Assembly: GCA_947601845.1 (NCBI GenBank)
Contig: CANQGH010000003.1
Location: forward strand, 1-52,459
Source of the DNA: an uncultured Bacilli bacterium
Lineage (GTDB): Bacteria; Bacillota_I; Bacilli_A; RF39; UBA660
Reading direction: 5' to 3'
DNA: 52,459 nt
Part shown: piece by piece, positions 45,650 through 52,459 of the stretch
Layout of the letters: each line of letters opens with the position of its first letter
Numbering within the stretch: position 1 is the first letter of the stretch
The notes under the pieces: generated by a model
Databases searched by the model: none
What the model saw: the letters and a program-made list of their open reading frames with translations, nothing else
What the model was told of the DNA's origin: nothing
Made by a program: the position numbers and the translations under genes

Positions 45650-48334
45650 TTATAAAGATATTTCTTTCCTTATATTATTAAAGATTTCATCTAGATATAA
45701 AGTAGTCTTTCCTCCACCTTGAGCAAAAGTAGGACTTCCTCCACCATTACCATTAGATTTAATAGAAGCTTCTTTAACTAAAGATCCAGCATTAATTGAT
45801 GTATTACTACGACATACAAAGTTGACATTATCACCTTTAACATTAGCAATAAAGATAACTCCTTCTTTAATGTTCACCATTAAATTATCGATAATAGTCT
45901 TTAATACTTCCATATCATAATTATCAACTTTGGTAATAATTACTTTTTTTCCGTTAATTTCTTCTATTTTATCTTTAAAGTTATCTAAATTATTTACTGA
46001 TTTATTAATCTTCTCTTCATTATATTTCTTTTCTAAATTCTTAACTTCGCCTTGAACATACTCTAATTTATTTCTATTAGCAATAATATCTTGATATGAT
46101 GTTAAACTAGTTTGTTCAAGATTAACATTAAATGATAAATCTATTCCTTCATTTTTAGCGTTTTCTAAAATACCTTTAGCTTTATCGAGAAGTTTTTTAA
46201 TATCTTCTACATAGTTTTTAACTTCTTCCCCAACCATCGTTGGAATATTACTAGAAGTAGCTGCTTCAATACGATAAACATTGCTTCCTTTAGACTCTAA
46301 ATTAGTAATAGCTAAATTTTGAATTTCACTAGTATTATTAACATGAGTTCCACCGCATAATTCAATAGAATCGCCAATAGTAACAACTCTTACAATGTCC
46401 TTATATTTTTCACTAAATAACGCCATAGCACCTAACTTTTTAGCTTCATCTAAGGGCATTTCACATATTTTTACTTCACTATTTTTGTGAATACGTTCAT
46501 TACATAATCTTTCTACTTCTAGAATATCATGTTCCATTATCTTACCTGTGTAAGTAAAATCAAAACGAAGGCGTTCATCATCAACGTAACTTCCTGCTTG
46601 ATGTACATTGCTAGACAAAACTTCTTGTAGTGATTTCTGAAGAATATGGACACTACTATGATTTCTTGCTATTTTATGGCGGCGTTCTTCATCAATTGTA
46701 AGAGTACATAAATCACCTTTATTAATAATGCCCTCTATTATTTCAACTTTATGTAAATGCTGACCATTAGGAGCCTTAATAACATCCGTAACTTGAGCTT
46801 TAAAATGTTCATTAATAATGTCACCGATATCATTTACTTGTCCACCGCTAGTAGCATAGAAACAAGTTTTATCTAAGATAAGATAACCACTATCTTTAAT
46901 ACTATCTACAAACTGTCCACCATCAAATATACCAATTACTTTAGAATTGATATTATATGTATCATATAAGAAGGTACTTTTCTCATGGAAAGACAATAAT
47001 TCCCCATTTTGAATATTCATATTAGCATTATCATGTCTACTCTTCTTAGCTAGGTTTCTAGCTTCTATCATATATTTATCAAATTCTTCTTTAGATGTAG
47101 TAAACCCTACTTCCTCTAAATATTCTAGTGTTAATTCAAAAGGAAAGCCATAGGTATCATACAATTTAAAGGCATCATATCCACTTATCGTTTTATCTTT
47201 TGCTTCATCTATTAATTGATAAAGTCTTTTTTCTCCTTGTTCTAGGGTATTATGAAATAATTCTTCTTCTTGTAAAACAAGCTCTTTAACTACCTCTTTT
47301 TCCTTTAAAACATCAGGATAACTTTCCCCCATAATATCGGCTACTGTATCTACTAATTTATAGATAAAAGGTTCATTCATTCCTAACTTTTTACCCATTC
47401 TAACACTTCTACGCAATAATCTTCGTAATACATATCCTCTACCAGTATTTTCAAATATAGCCCCATCAGTTAAAGCCATAGTTATAGCTCTTATATGGTC
47501 AGCAATGACTTTATAAGGCATTTCTCCATGATATTCTGTATTAGTTAATTCTTCAATTTGTTTAATAATTGGTACAAATAAATCTGTTTCAAATGGCGAA
47601 TCAACACCTTGAAAAATACAACACCATCTCTCTAATCCTGCTCCAGTATCAATGTTTTTATTAGGAAGTTCAGGGTAAGCTTCTCTATCTAACCCACTCT
47701 TAGAATTAAATTGACTAAAAACATTATTCCATATCTCGATAAAACGTTCCTGATCTTCATCATTCATAAAATGTTCTAAAGCATGTCCATCTTTATCATA
47801 TGACTCTCCACGGTCAAAGAAAATTTCACTATCTGGTCCACATGGTCCTTCACCTATTTCCCAGAAGTTTCCCTTGAGTTTAGCAATGTGACTCTCATCT
47901 ATTCCTAGACTCACCCACTTATTAAATGCTTCTTTATCGTTAGTATAAATCGTAACATATATTTTATCTTTGGGAATATTAAACCATTCTTCACCAGTAA
48001 GTAAAGTATAAGCAAACTCTAGTGCCTCATTCTTAAAATAATCTCCTATAGAAAAGTTTCCCATCATTTCAAAGAAAGTTAAATGTCTTTTCGTAAGTCC
48101 AACATTCTCTATATCATTGGTACGAATACATTTTTGAATTGTAGATAATCTTTTATTATCAGGTACAACACTACCATCGAAATATTTCTTTAAAGGCGTA
48201 ACTCCGGCATTGATAAACAACAAACTTTTATCATCCATTGGTACCAAAGGAGCACTTTCTAATATTTTATGTCCCTTACTTTCAAAATATTTAAACCATA
48301 AATTTCTAATTTCTGTACTACTTAATGTTTTCAT
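45650..48334 (-). CDS. alaS: Alanyl-tRNA synthetase
   Basis: Full-length class II synthetase (894 aa). The catalytic core has FLFINAGVTPLKKYFDG-type and GAGLERWCCIFQG motifs. The editing domain carries HSSVHIL and CGGTH zinc/catalytic motifs, and a coiled-coil and C-Ala region end with GGGSPTFAQGGG. GGAGG precedes the ATG. It starts 8 bp after the kinase gene and is controlled by the T-box at 48903-49062. Confidence 0.98.
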   Translation of the reverse strand: MKTLSSTEIRNLWFKYFESKGHKILESAPLVPMDDKSLLFINAGVTPLKKYFDGSVVPDNKRLSTIQKCIRTNDIENVGLTKRHLTFFEMMGNFSIGDYFKNEALEFAYTLLTGEEWFNIPKDKIYVTIYTNDKEAFNKWVSLGIDESHIAKLKGNFWEIGEGPCGPDSEIFFDRGESYDKDGHALEHFMNDEDQERFIEIWNNVFSQFNSKSGLDREAYPELPNKNIDTGAGLERWCCIFQGVDSPFETDLFVPIIKQIEELTNTEYHGEMPYKVIADHIRAITMALTDGAIFENTGRGYVLRRLLRRSVRMGKKLGMNEPFIYKLVDTVADIMGESYPDVLKEKEVVKELVLQEEELFHNTLEQGEKRLYQLIDEAKDKTISGYDAFKLYDTYGFPFELTLEYLEEVGFTTSKEEFDKYMIEARNLAKKSRHDNANMNIQNGELLSFHEKSTFLYDTYNINSKVIGIFDGGQFVDSIKDSGYLILDKTCFYATSGGQVNDIGDIINEHFKAQVTDVIKAPNGQHLHKVEIIEGIINKGDLCTLTIDEERRHKIARNHSSVHILQKSLQEVLSSNVHQAGSYVDDERLRFDFTYTGKIMEHDILEVERLCNERIHKNSEVKICEMPLDEAKKLGAMALFSEKYKDIVRVVTIGDSIELCGGTHVNNTSEIQNLAITNLESKGSNVYRIEAATSSNIPTMVGEEVKNYVEDIKKLLDKAKGILENAKNEGIDLSFNVNLEQTSLTSYQDIIANRNKLEYVQGEVKNLEKKYNEEKINKSVNNLDNFKDKIEEINGKKVIITKVDNYDMEVLKTIIDNLMVNIKEGVIFIANVKGDNVNFVCRSNTSINAGSLVKEASIKSNGNGGGSPTFAQGGGKTTLYLDEIFNNIRKEISL

Positions 48335-48342
48335 AAATCCTC

Positions 48343-48885
48343 CTATATTTGTTCTAATATTTCATCTAATCTCTTAGCATAGTCTTCTAAACTACCATTA
48401 TTACATATATAATAATCAGCGTATGCAATAGGTCCAGCTTTGGCAGTATTTTCTATTTCAAAGATATCTCTTTCCGTGGCTTCATCAACCGTATACGGTC
48501 TAATCGTTCTTTCTTTAAGACGACTATATCTATTTTTACGGTCAGCAACAATAGCAATAACTACTAAATTACCTTTGAATTCTTCTTTTAAAATAATAAA
48601 TTCATCCCAAGAATATAGACCATCTAAGACCGTATTATTATTTTGAGCTACCTCTTTTATTTTTGGCAACAATATTTTAGCATAAGCTCCCATGCCTAAA
48701 TCTTTTCTTATTTTCGCTAACATCATTTGTTCGTTTTTAGGATTATCTTCAAGTCCCGCTTCTTTCAATTTGTCTATAGTCACACTACCAAAATAAACTT
48801 TTTCCCATCCTTTATTCACTAAAATATCTGAAGCAACACTTTTTCCACTTCCACCCATTCCAACAATAGCAATAATTTTTTTCAT
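48343..48885 (-). CDS. P-loop nucleotide/CoA kinase-like protein
   Basis: 180 aa from ATG 48885 (GGAGG three bases ahead). Walker A is GMGGSGKS near residue 10, a lid-like RKNRYSRLKERTIRP is in the middle, and the C-terminus AYADYYICNNGSLEDYAKRLDEIL resembles dephospho-CoA kinase and AAA_18 kinases. It lacks clear CoaE-specific motifs, so the substrate is open. First gene after the Ala T-box, so it is co-regulated with alaS. Confidence 0.75.
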   Translation of the reverse strand: MKKIIAIVGMGGSGKSVASDILVNKGWEKVYFGSVTIDKLKEAGLEDNPKNEQMMLAKIRKDLGMGAYAKILLPKIKEVAQNNNTVLDGLYSWDEFIILKEEFKGNLVVIAIVADRKNRYSRLKERTIRPYTVDEATERDIFEIENTAKAGPIAYADYYICNNGSLEDYAKRLDEILEQI

Positions 48886-48902
48886 AATCCTCCTATAAAT
48901 AT

Positions 48903-49062
48903 AAAAGACCAAAGTATAGGAGTGAAATATTCACGGTACCATCCTATTTTGGTCTTAATTATTTTAACGGTATTACCGATAGAACTCCAAAGTAGCTTTC
49001 TAGTAATATATTTGTTAATTTTCCACCATCATTAACTCTCTATTAAATATTAATTACTATAC
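48903..49062 (-). promoter_or_regulatory. T-box leader (Ala) of the kinase-alaS operon
   Basis: In minus order: ATAGTAATTAAT (Stem I, S-turn strand), AGAGAG, GATGGTGGAAAAT (apical loop), AGAAAGCTACTTTGGAGT with GCT as the Ala specifier, the T-box GGATGGTACCGTG, then a terminator GACCAAA-ATAGGA/TCCTAT-ACTTTGGTC with TTTT. Stem I begins at the stop codon of the upstream transporter gene. No separate promoter was located. Confidence 0.9.
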
Positions 49063-50256
49063 TTATCTTTTTCCATGTTCTTTTACTATATTATTATCTT
49101 CATCATCATAATCATTAATCATATTTAGTATTTGATATTTATCATTAAAGTAACTAAATATTATTTTTCCACATGATATTATCGGTGTTGACAAAACCAT
49201 ACCTAGTATACCAAAGAAATGTCCAAATATCAATAGGCCAATCATAATTGTAACAGGATGTAACTTCATAGATTTGCTCATAACGACTGGGTTTAAAAAA
49301 TAACTTTCTAATAATTGACATACTACTACCGATATAAGGCAGAACACTCCAGTTAAAGGGTTAATAGTAAATCCTACAATAACTGCAGGTATACCACCGA
49401 TATATGGTCCAAAGTATGGAATAACATTAGTTATAGCGCAGAATATTCCAAATACAAGTGGTGCTTTAAGTCCCGCTAATGTAAATCCTATTGATTGACA
49501 TATAAAGAGTAATAACATAATTAGTAGAGTTCCTTGTACATAATTTTTTAACATACGATTTAATTTATCTGTTAAAGTAATTACTTCGCCATGAACCTTT
49601 TTAGGTACAAATACTAATAAATGCTTTCTTACATTGTTGAAATCTAATAACATATAGAAGGCTACAAATAAACCAAAAATTAAGTTTATTCCACCATTAA
49701 TAATTGATGTTAATAAATTAACAATAGTAGTAGGTAAATCAACTGTAATGGATAAAAATAAATCATTAAAGGCAGTTTCAATATTTACTCTTACATTAGT
49801 AAGATCATAACCATAAAGATTTGACAAATCATCAATAAAATTATCAAAGAAATCAGTTAAATTTTCTATAACATGTGGTGCCGATGCAATAATTTCATTA
49901 ATTTGATCTCCTAGGGATGGTATAATTAAACTACAAATTAGAACCATTAAAGCAATAAATAATGCAAAAACTACACTAGTTGATAACAGACGATTAATCC
50001 CTTTCTTCTGGAAAAAAGTAACAATAGGATCAAACAACCACGCAATAACAATACCAATAAAGAATGGTGAAATTATTTTTAGAATTGTTCCTATGATATT
50101 AAATAATTTCCACTCTCTAATTATATATGAACCTAAAATAATTAGTGATACTATTCCTAAAATTAAAATTATTTTTAATATATTTTTGGATAAATTGATA
50201 ACTTCATTCAATTTGGGATAGTCAATACCTTTATCCTCTTTCTTTCTTCCAAACAT
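49063..50256 (-). CDS. AI-2E family (TqsA/YhhQ-like) transporter
   Basis: 397 aa from ATG 50256 (GGAGG upstream). About eight TM helices in the usual arrangement: two N-terminal, SPFFIGIVIAWLFDPIV, a soluble amphipathic region (about 120-180), then GTLLIMLLLFICQSIGFTLAG, ITNVIPYFGPYIGGIP and a C-terminal GLLIFGHFFGILGMVLSTPI. These are AI-2E superfamily hallmarks. Substrates in the family range from signals to ions; not assigned here. Confidence 0.9.
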   Translation of the reverse strand: MFGRKKEDKGIDYPKLNEVINLSKNILKIILILGIVSLIILGSYIIREWKLFNIIGTILKIISPFFIGIVIAWLFDPIVTFFQKKGINRLLSTSVVFALFIALMVLICSLIIPSLGDQINEIIASAPHVIENLTDFFDNFIDDLSNLYGYDLTNVRVNIETAFNDLFLSITVDLPTTIVNLLTSIINGGINLIFGLFVAFYMLLDFNNVRKHLLVFVPKKVHGEVITLTDKLNRMLKNYVQGTLLIMLLLFICQSIGFTLAGLKAPLVFGIFCAITNVIPYFGPYIGGIPAVIVGFTINPLTGVFCLISVVVCQLLESYFLNPVVMSKSMKLHPVTIMIGLLIFGHFFGILGMVLSTPIISCGKIIFSYFNDKYQILNMINDYDDEDNNIVKEHGKR

Positions 50257-50307
50257 AAGAACCTCCACTTATATATATAATAAATATATCATGTTTTTAT
50301 ACAGTTT

Positions 50308-50343
50308 TATTTACCAATATTAAAAATAGTGTCAAATTTGACA
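50308..50343 (-). promoter_or_regulatory. Promoter with palindromic operator upstream of the AI-2E gene
   Basis: -35 TTGACA (50330-50335), 16-bp spacer, extended -10 TGGTAAATA (hexamer 50308-50313). The perfect 14-bp palindrome TGTCAAATTTGACA (50330-50343) overlaps the -35, the usual place for a repressor site. The regulator is unknown. Confidence 0.5.
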
Positions 50344-50416
50344 GAAAAATCAATAATTGATATAGCATTGTTCCTTAATGAGTTTGTTATCAATAACCTA
50401 GAAATGTATATCATTT

Positions 50417-52159
50417 TTAACTAGTTTTTATTACATATGGTGAACTGCTAGTGCCATTACCACTTGTTACTTCTACGTTAGGGTTAAGATTGATAACAGG
50501 GCGCACACCGAAACCATTCCAAACACGACTGTTGAAGAGTAACGCACTTGAGTAAACGTTCCAATCGTCCGATGAGGAAAAGCTAGAGCTTAATTGGAAG
50601 GGGCTCATGGTCCAATAATAGGTTCCAGTATACAGATAATAATTACTATTAGATAAATAATATACACCCCCTGCATAGGCAGCCTCATCAGCTGTTATTA
50701 ACCCTACTTTGTATTTAGACATACCATTTCCTTTTTCGTTATCTACCGTAAATAAGTCGTGTGATGGTTCAGGACATGCAAATTGTGGTGACCTATGCCC
50801 ATCGTTATATAATCTTCCAGCTGAACCATAAAAGGTAGTTGTTCTTCCTATACCTGTTCCGCTGTATAGTGTCCTATCATTGCAAAAGCCAGTATCTGAT
50901 ATATAGTCATCATAACTTAATAAGTAACTTTGATACCAATTCTCTAAATATGTTTTGATGTTAGAATCCACTTCATTCTTATGGGCTTGTTCATAACTTG
51001 TAGAGTAATATCCTGAGTGTGTCTCTGCTGCCCATACTTGATAGTTACTTCCATTTTGTCTGGCTTCGGTTAACTTCAACATATGTCTGCATGTTATACC
51101 TTGTGAATAACATGTATAATAATTATAATAATCACTTGTATATTTTCCATTTACTACTGTTCCTGTTAAAGTATATATTCCCGTTGTTTTATCAAAAGAA
51201 TAGGTCTCGGACATTTTTACCGTTCCTGCAGTACTTGTCCATGCCCAACCACTAAAGGTACCATATCCATCACTATAGGTAGTTGGCTTTCCATACATAT
51301 ATCCTACATTGGCATTATCTCCTGATATAGAGTTAAAAGCACTTGTTCCTACTTGAGCATTACTTCCTGTGGCAGAAGGACTTGTTCCTTGATAGATTAA
51401 TCTTATTGAGCCATCTTCATTTATTCTTATTATTCGCCAGTAATATTCTGCAAAGTAAACATAATTATTATCTACTGCTCCTCTGAAGTAATAGGTCATT
51501 TTATTGTCTTCGGTATTTTTATTTGTGTAATATAAACCTTTACCATTACTATCACTACTTATTGCTCCAAAATTTATTCCCTCATCACTCTGTGGTATAT
51601 TATCTTGTAATATCTTTCTAGATAGTCGAATTGGTGTTATATCAAAACCACTACTTGGTATATTATTACCTAAATCTTGGACATAAGTTACATCTAATGT
51701 TAATTTATTATCAGTTAAGCTTGGCTGAGAAGTAATACTGCTATCATAACTAATGGTAATATTAAAAGTAGTTGTTGTACTTTTAGCTAGTTTATCTCCT
51801 ATCTTAATGCCATCTATCTTAAACTTAATCGCATCACTTCCTAATTCACTTGATGCAATATTTTGAATAATGGCATCTAATGTTCCTTGATTAGCTACTG
51901 TTACTTTATATATTATTTCATCTCCCGGTAATTTAAAATCTACATTAAAGGTTACACTTGTTCCACTTGCTATAGGAGTATCTGTAACTGTTACTCCACT
52001 ACTCTTACTTACCTCTTCTATCTTAGTAAATACTACTTTCCAAGTAGAAGCAATATTAGCTGTTCCATTTATCTTTAGATTAGTACTAAATACAGAATAC
52101 CCTATTACCATAATTAATACTAATAAACTTAATGTGATTATTACTATTTTTTTCTTCAC
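50417..52159 (-). CDS. Large TasA-leader surface protein with C-terminal lectin-fold-like domain
   Basis: About 580 aa. The start is GTG 52159 (GGAG nine bases ahead) or ATG 52168, which abuts that site. Residues 1-30 are a SipW-type leader (IVIITLSLLVLIMVIGYSVFSTNL, then KINGTANIASTW). A TasA-like beta domain follows to about 165, ending LTLDVTYVQDL. The C-terminal 390 residues contain YYWRIIRINEDGSIRLIY, paired Cys, a Tyr/Ser/Gly-rich body, YYWTMSPF and a terminal NGFGVRPVINLNP, the signature spacing of DUF6273/FGE-like C-type-lectin folds. Expression is under the poly-G promoter. Likely adhesin; its paralogue starts at the left window edge. Confidence 0.75.
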   Translation of the reverse strand: MKKKIVIITLSLLVLIMVIGYSVFSTNLKINGTANIASTWKVVFTKIEEVSKSSGVTVTDTPIASGTSVTFNVDFKLPGDEIIYKVTVANQGTLDAIIQNIASSELGSDAIKFKIDGIKIGDKLAKSTTTTFNITISYDSSITSQPSLTDNKLTLDVTYVQDLGNNIPSSGFDITPIRLSRKILQDNIPQSDEGINFGAISSDSNGKGLYYTNKNTEDNKMTYYFRGAVDNNYVYFAEYYWRIIRINEDGSIRLIYQGTSPSATGSNAQVGTSAFNSISGDNANVGYMYGKPTTYSDGYGTFSGWAWTSTAGTVKMSETYSFDKTTGIYTLTGTVVNGKYTSDYYNYYTCYSQGITCRHMLKLTEARQNGSNYQVWAAETHSGYYSTSYEQAHKNEVDSNIKTYLENWYQSYLLSYDDYISDTGFCNDRTLYSGTGIGRTTTFYGSAGRLYNDGHRSPQFACPEPSHDLFTVDNEKGNGMSKYKVGLITADEAAYAGGVYYLSNSNYYLYTGTYYWTMSPFQLSSSFSSSDDWNVYSSALLFNSRVWNGFGVRPVINLNPNVEVTSGNGTSSSPYVIKTS

Positions 52160-52195
52160 CCTTACCATCTCCGTATATAGTTTATTCTATATACT

Positions 52196-52227
52196 ATTAT
52201 ACCCCCCCACCCCATCGGTTTTTGCAA
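52196..52227 (-). promoter_or_regulatory. Promoter with interrupted poly-G spacer
   Basis: -35 TTGCAA (52222-52227), -10 TATAAT (52196-52201), spacer 20 bp, against 18 bp in copy 1. A 20-bp spacer is outside the optimum of about 17 bp, so this copy may be weak or off. Confidence 0.7.
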
Positions 52228-52228
52228 G

Positions 52229-52255
52229 AAAAAAATACTAACTTTCGTTAGCATT
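52229..52255 (-). terminator. Intrinsic terminator of the Rpn-type gene
   Basis: Stem of nine pairs (one mismatch) around TTTC, followed by a T run on the minus strand; directly downstream of the stop at 52271. Confidence 0.75.
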
Positions 52256-52270
52256 TAACAAATATTTAAA

Positions 52271-52459
52271 TCATTGTAAATTGTTTATTTCTTCTATTGA
52301 TAAATCTGTATATTTAGCTATAGTATTAATATCTACCTTGTCTTTTAGCATGGATAAAGCTATTTCTTTTTTGCTAGAAAGAATTCCTTCTTCATACCCA
52401 TCATTCCTTGCTTGCTCTTGTAGGGCTACCTCTTTATCATATGATTCCCCAAAACTCTC
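52271..52459 (-). CDS. Rpn/PD-(D/E)XK transposase-like protein, C-terminal end (partial)
   Basis: The last 62 codons of a gene that enters from the right. The sequence (ALQEQARNDGYEEGILSSKKEIALSMLKDK, then INTIAKYTDLSIEEINNLQ) matches the C-terminal tail of Rpn-family recombination-promoting nucleases (PDDEXK_2, TIGR01784): a Gly/Glu/Lys-rich hinge followed by a helical domain ending in TGLSxEEI-like sequence. The catalytic domain is outside the window. Confidence 0.7.
   Translation of the reverse strand, partial: ESFGESYDKEVALQEQARNDGYEEGILSSKKEIALSMLKDKVDINTIAKYTDLSIEEINNLQ

Larger units (their letters stand above)
52159..52256 (-). repeat. Terminator/promoter/leader module, copy 2
   Basis: Counterpart of 1-97 (see there). 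The poly-G run is interrupted here (G4-T-G7 on the minus strand) and is two bases longer overall. Confidence 0.85.

Noticed and set aside
50417-52159. A complete diversity-generating retroelement
   Set aside because: Only a target-like fold is present; no reverse transcriptase, Avd or template repeat can be found.
1-52459. UGA read as Trp (Mycoplasma code)
   Set aside because: Trp residues in conserved motifs are TGG, and TGA serves as stop in murG, smr and the right-edge gene.

Overview
The window comes from an AT-rich, low-GC Gram-positive (Firmicutes/Bacilli-like) chromosome. I infer an uncultured gut lineage near the Mollicutes/Erysipelotrichia/RF39 side. The evidence is tRNA-dependent T-box leaders, LexA, DivIB/FtsQ with MurB and MurG, PpdK, an archaeal-type AspRS next to HisS, and strong AGGAGG ribosome binding sites. 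TGG encodes Trp and TGA is used as a stop (murG, the right-edge gene), so the code is standard. Almost every gene is on the minus strand.

Layout. Positions 1-97 carry a promoter/terminator module that recurs at 52159-52256. Positions 117-9417 hold an M29 aminopeptidase, a small Tyr/Pro-rich protein, a GHL10 glycosidase-like protein, ruvA-ruvB-queA, and murG-murB-divIB followed by a pilin-like gene. Positions 9518-23437 are surface-protein territory: a very large pilin-like protein with eight InlB-type repeats, an IS91-type element, an Asn/Asp-rich membrane protein, a second pilin-like protein with Ig-like repeats, Smr and PfkB proteins, and a membrane-anchored lectin-fold-like protein. After ppdK, 26727-30273 holds two copies of a two-gene TasA/camelysin-like unit, split by a 1.24 kb IS with a 16-bp target duplication. 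A divergent SecA lies directly upstream of them. Positions 33756-38177 hold housekeeping and hypothetical genes, Xer, LexA and TcdA; 38219-38389 is a candidate 6S-like RNA. Positions 38517-41603 form a TasA-like / SipW-like signal peptidase / DUF5305-like cassette. Positions 41751-49062 are translation genes (hisS-aspS and a kinase-alaS operon, each behind a T-box), a CinA-type amidase and a 40-residue membrane peptide. The right end has an AI-2E transporter, a large TasA-plus-lectin-fold protein, and the 3' end of an Rpn-type nuclease.

How it fits together. The accessory theme is cell-surface fibres and adhesins. At least six proteins have SipW-type (TasA/camelysin) leaders, with one dedicated ER-type signal peptidase. 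Three have pilin-like N-termini but no pilus assembly genes are present here. A non-canonical SecA lies beside the duplicated TasA-like genes. Two paralogous adhesin-like genes (one starting at the left edge, one at the right) sit behind promoters whose -35/-10 spacer is mostly a poly-G run of different length in the two copies, which suggests phase-variable expression. Other notable features are a LexA whose Ala-Gly cleavage site is replaced, a HisRS with a Cys/His-rich tail, and a hisS-aspS T-box with overlapping Asp and His specifier triplets.
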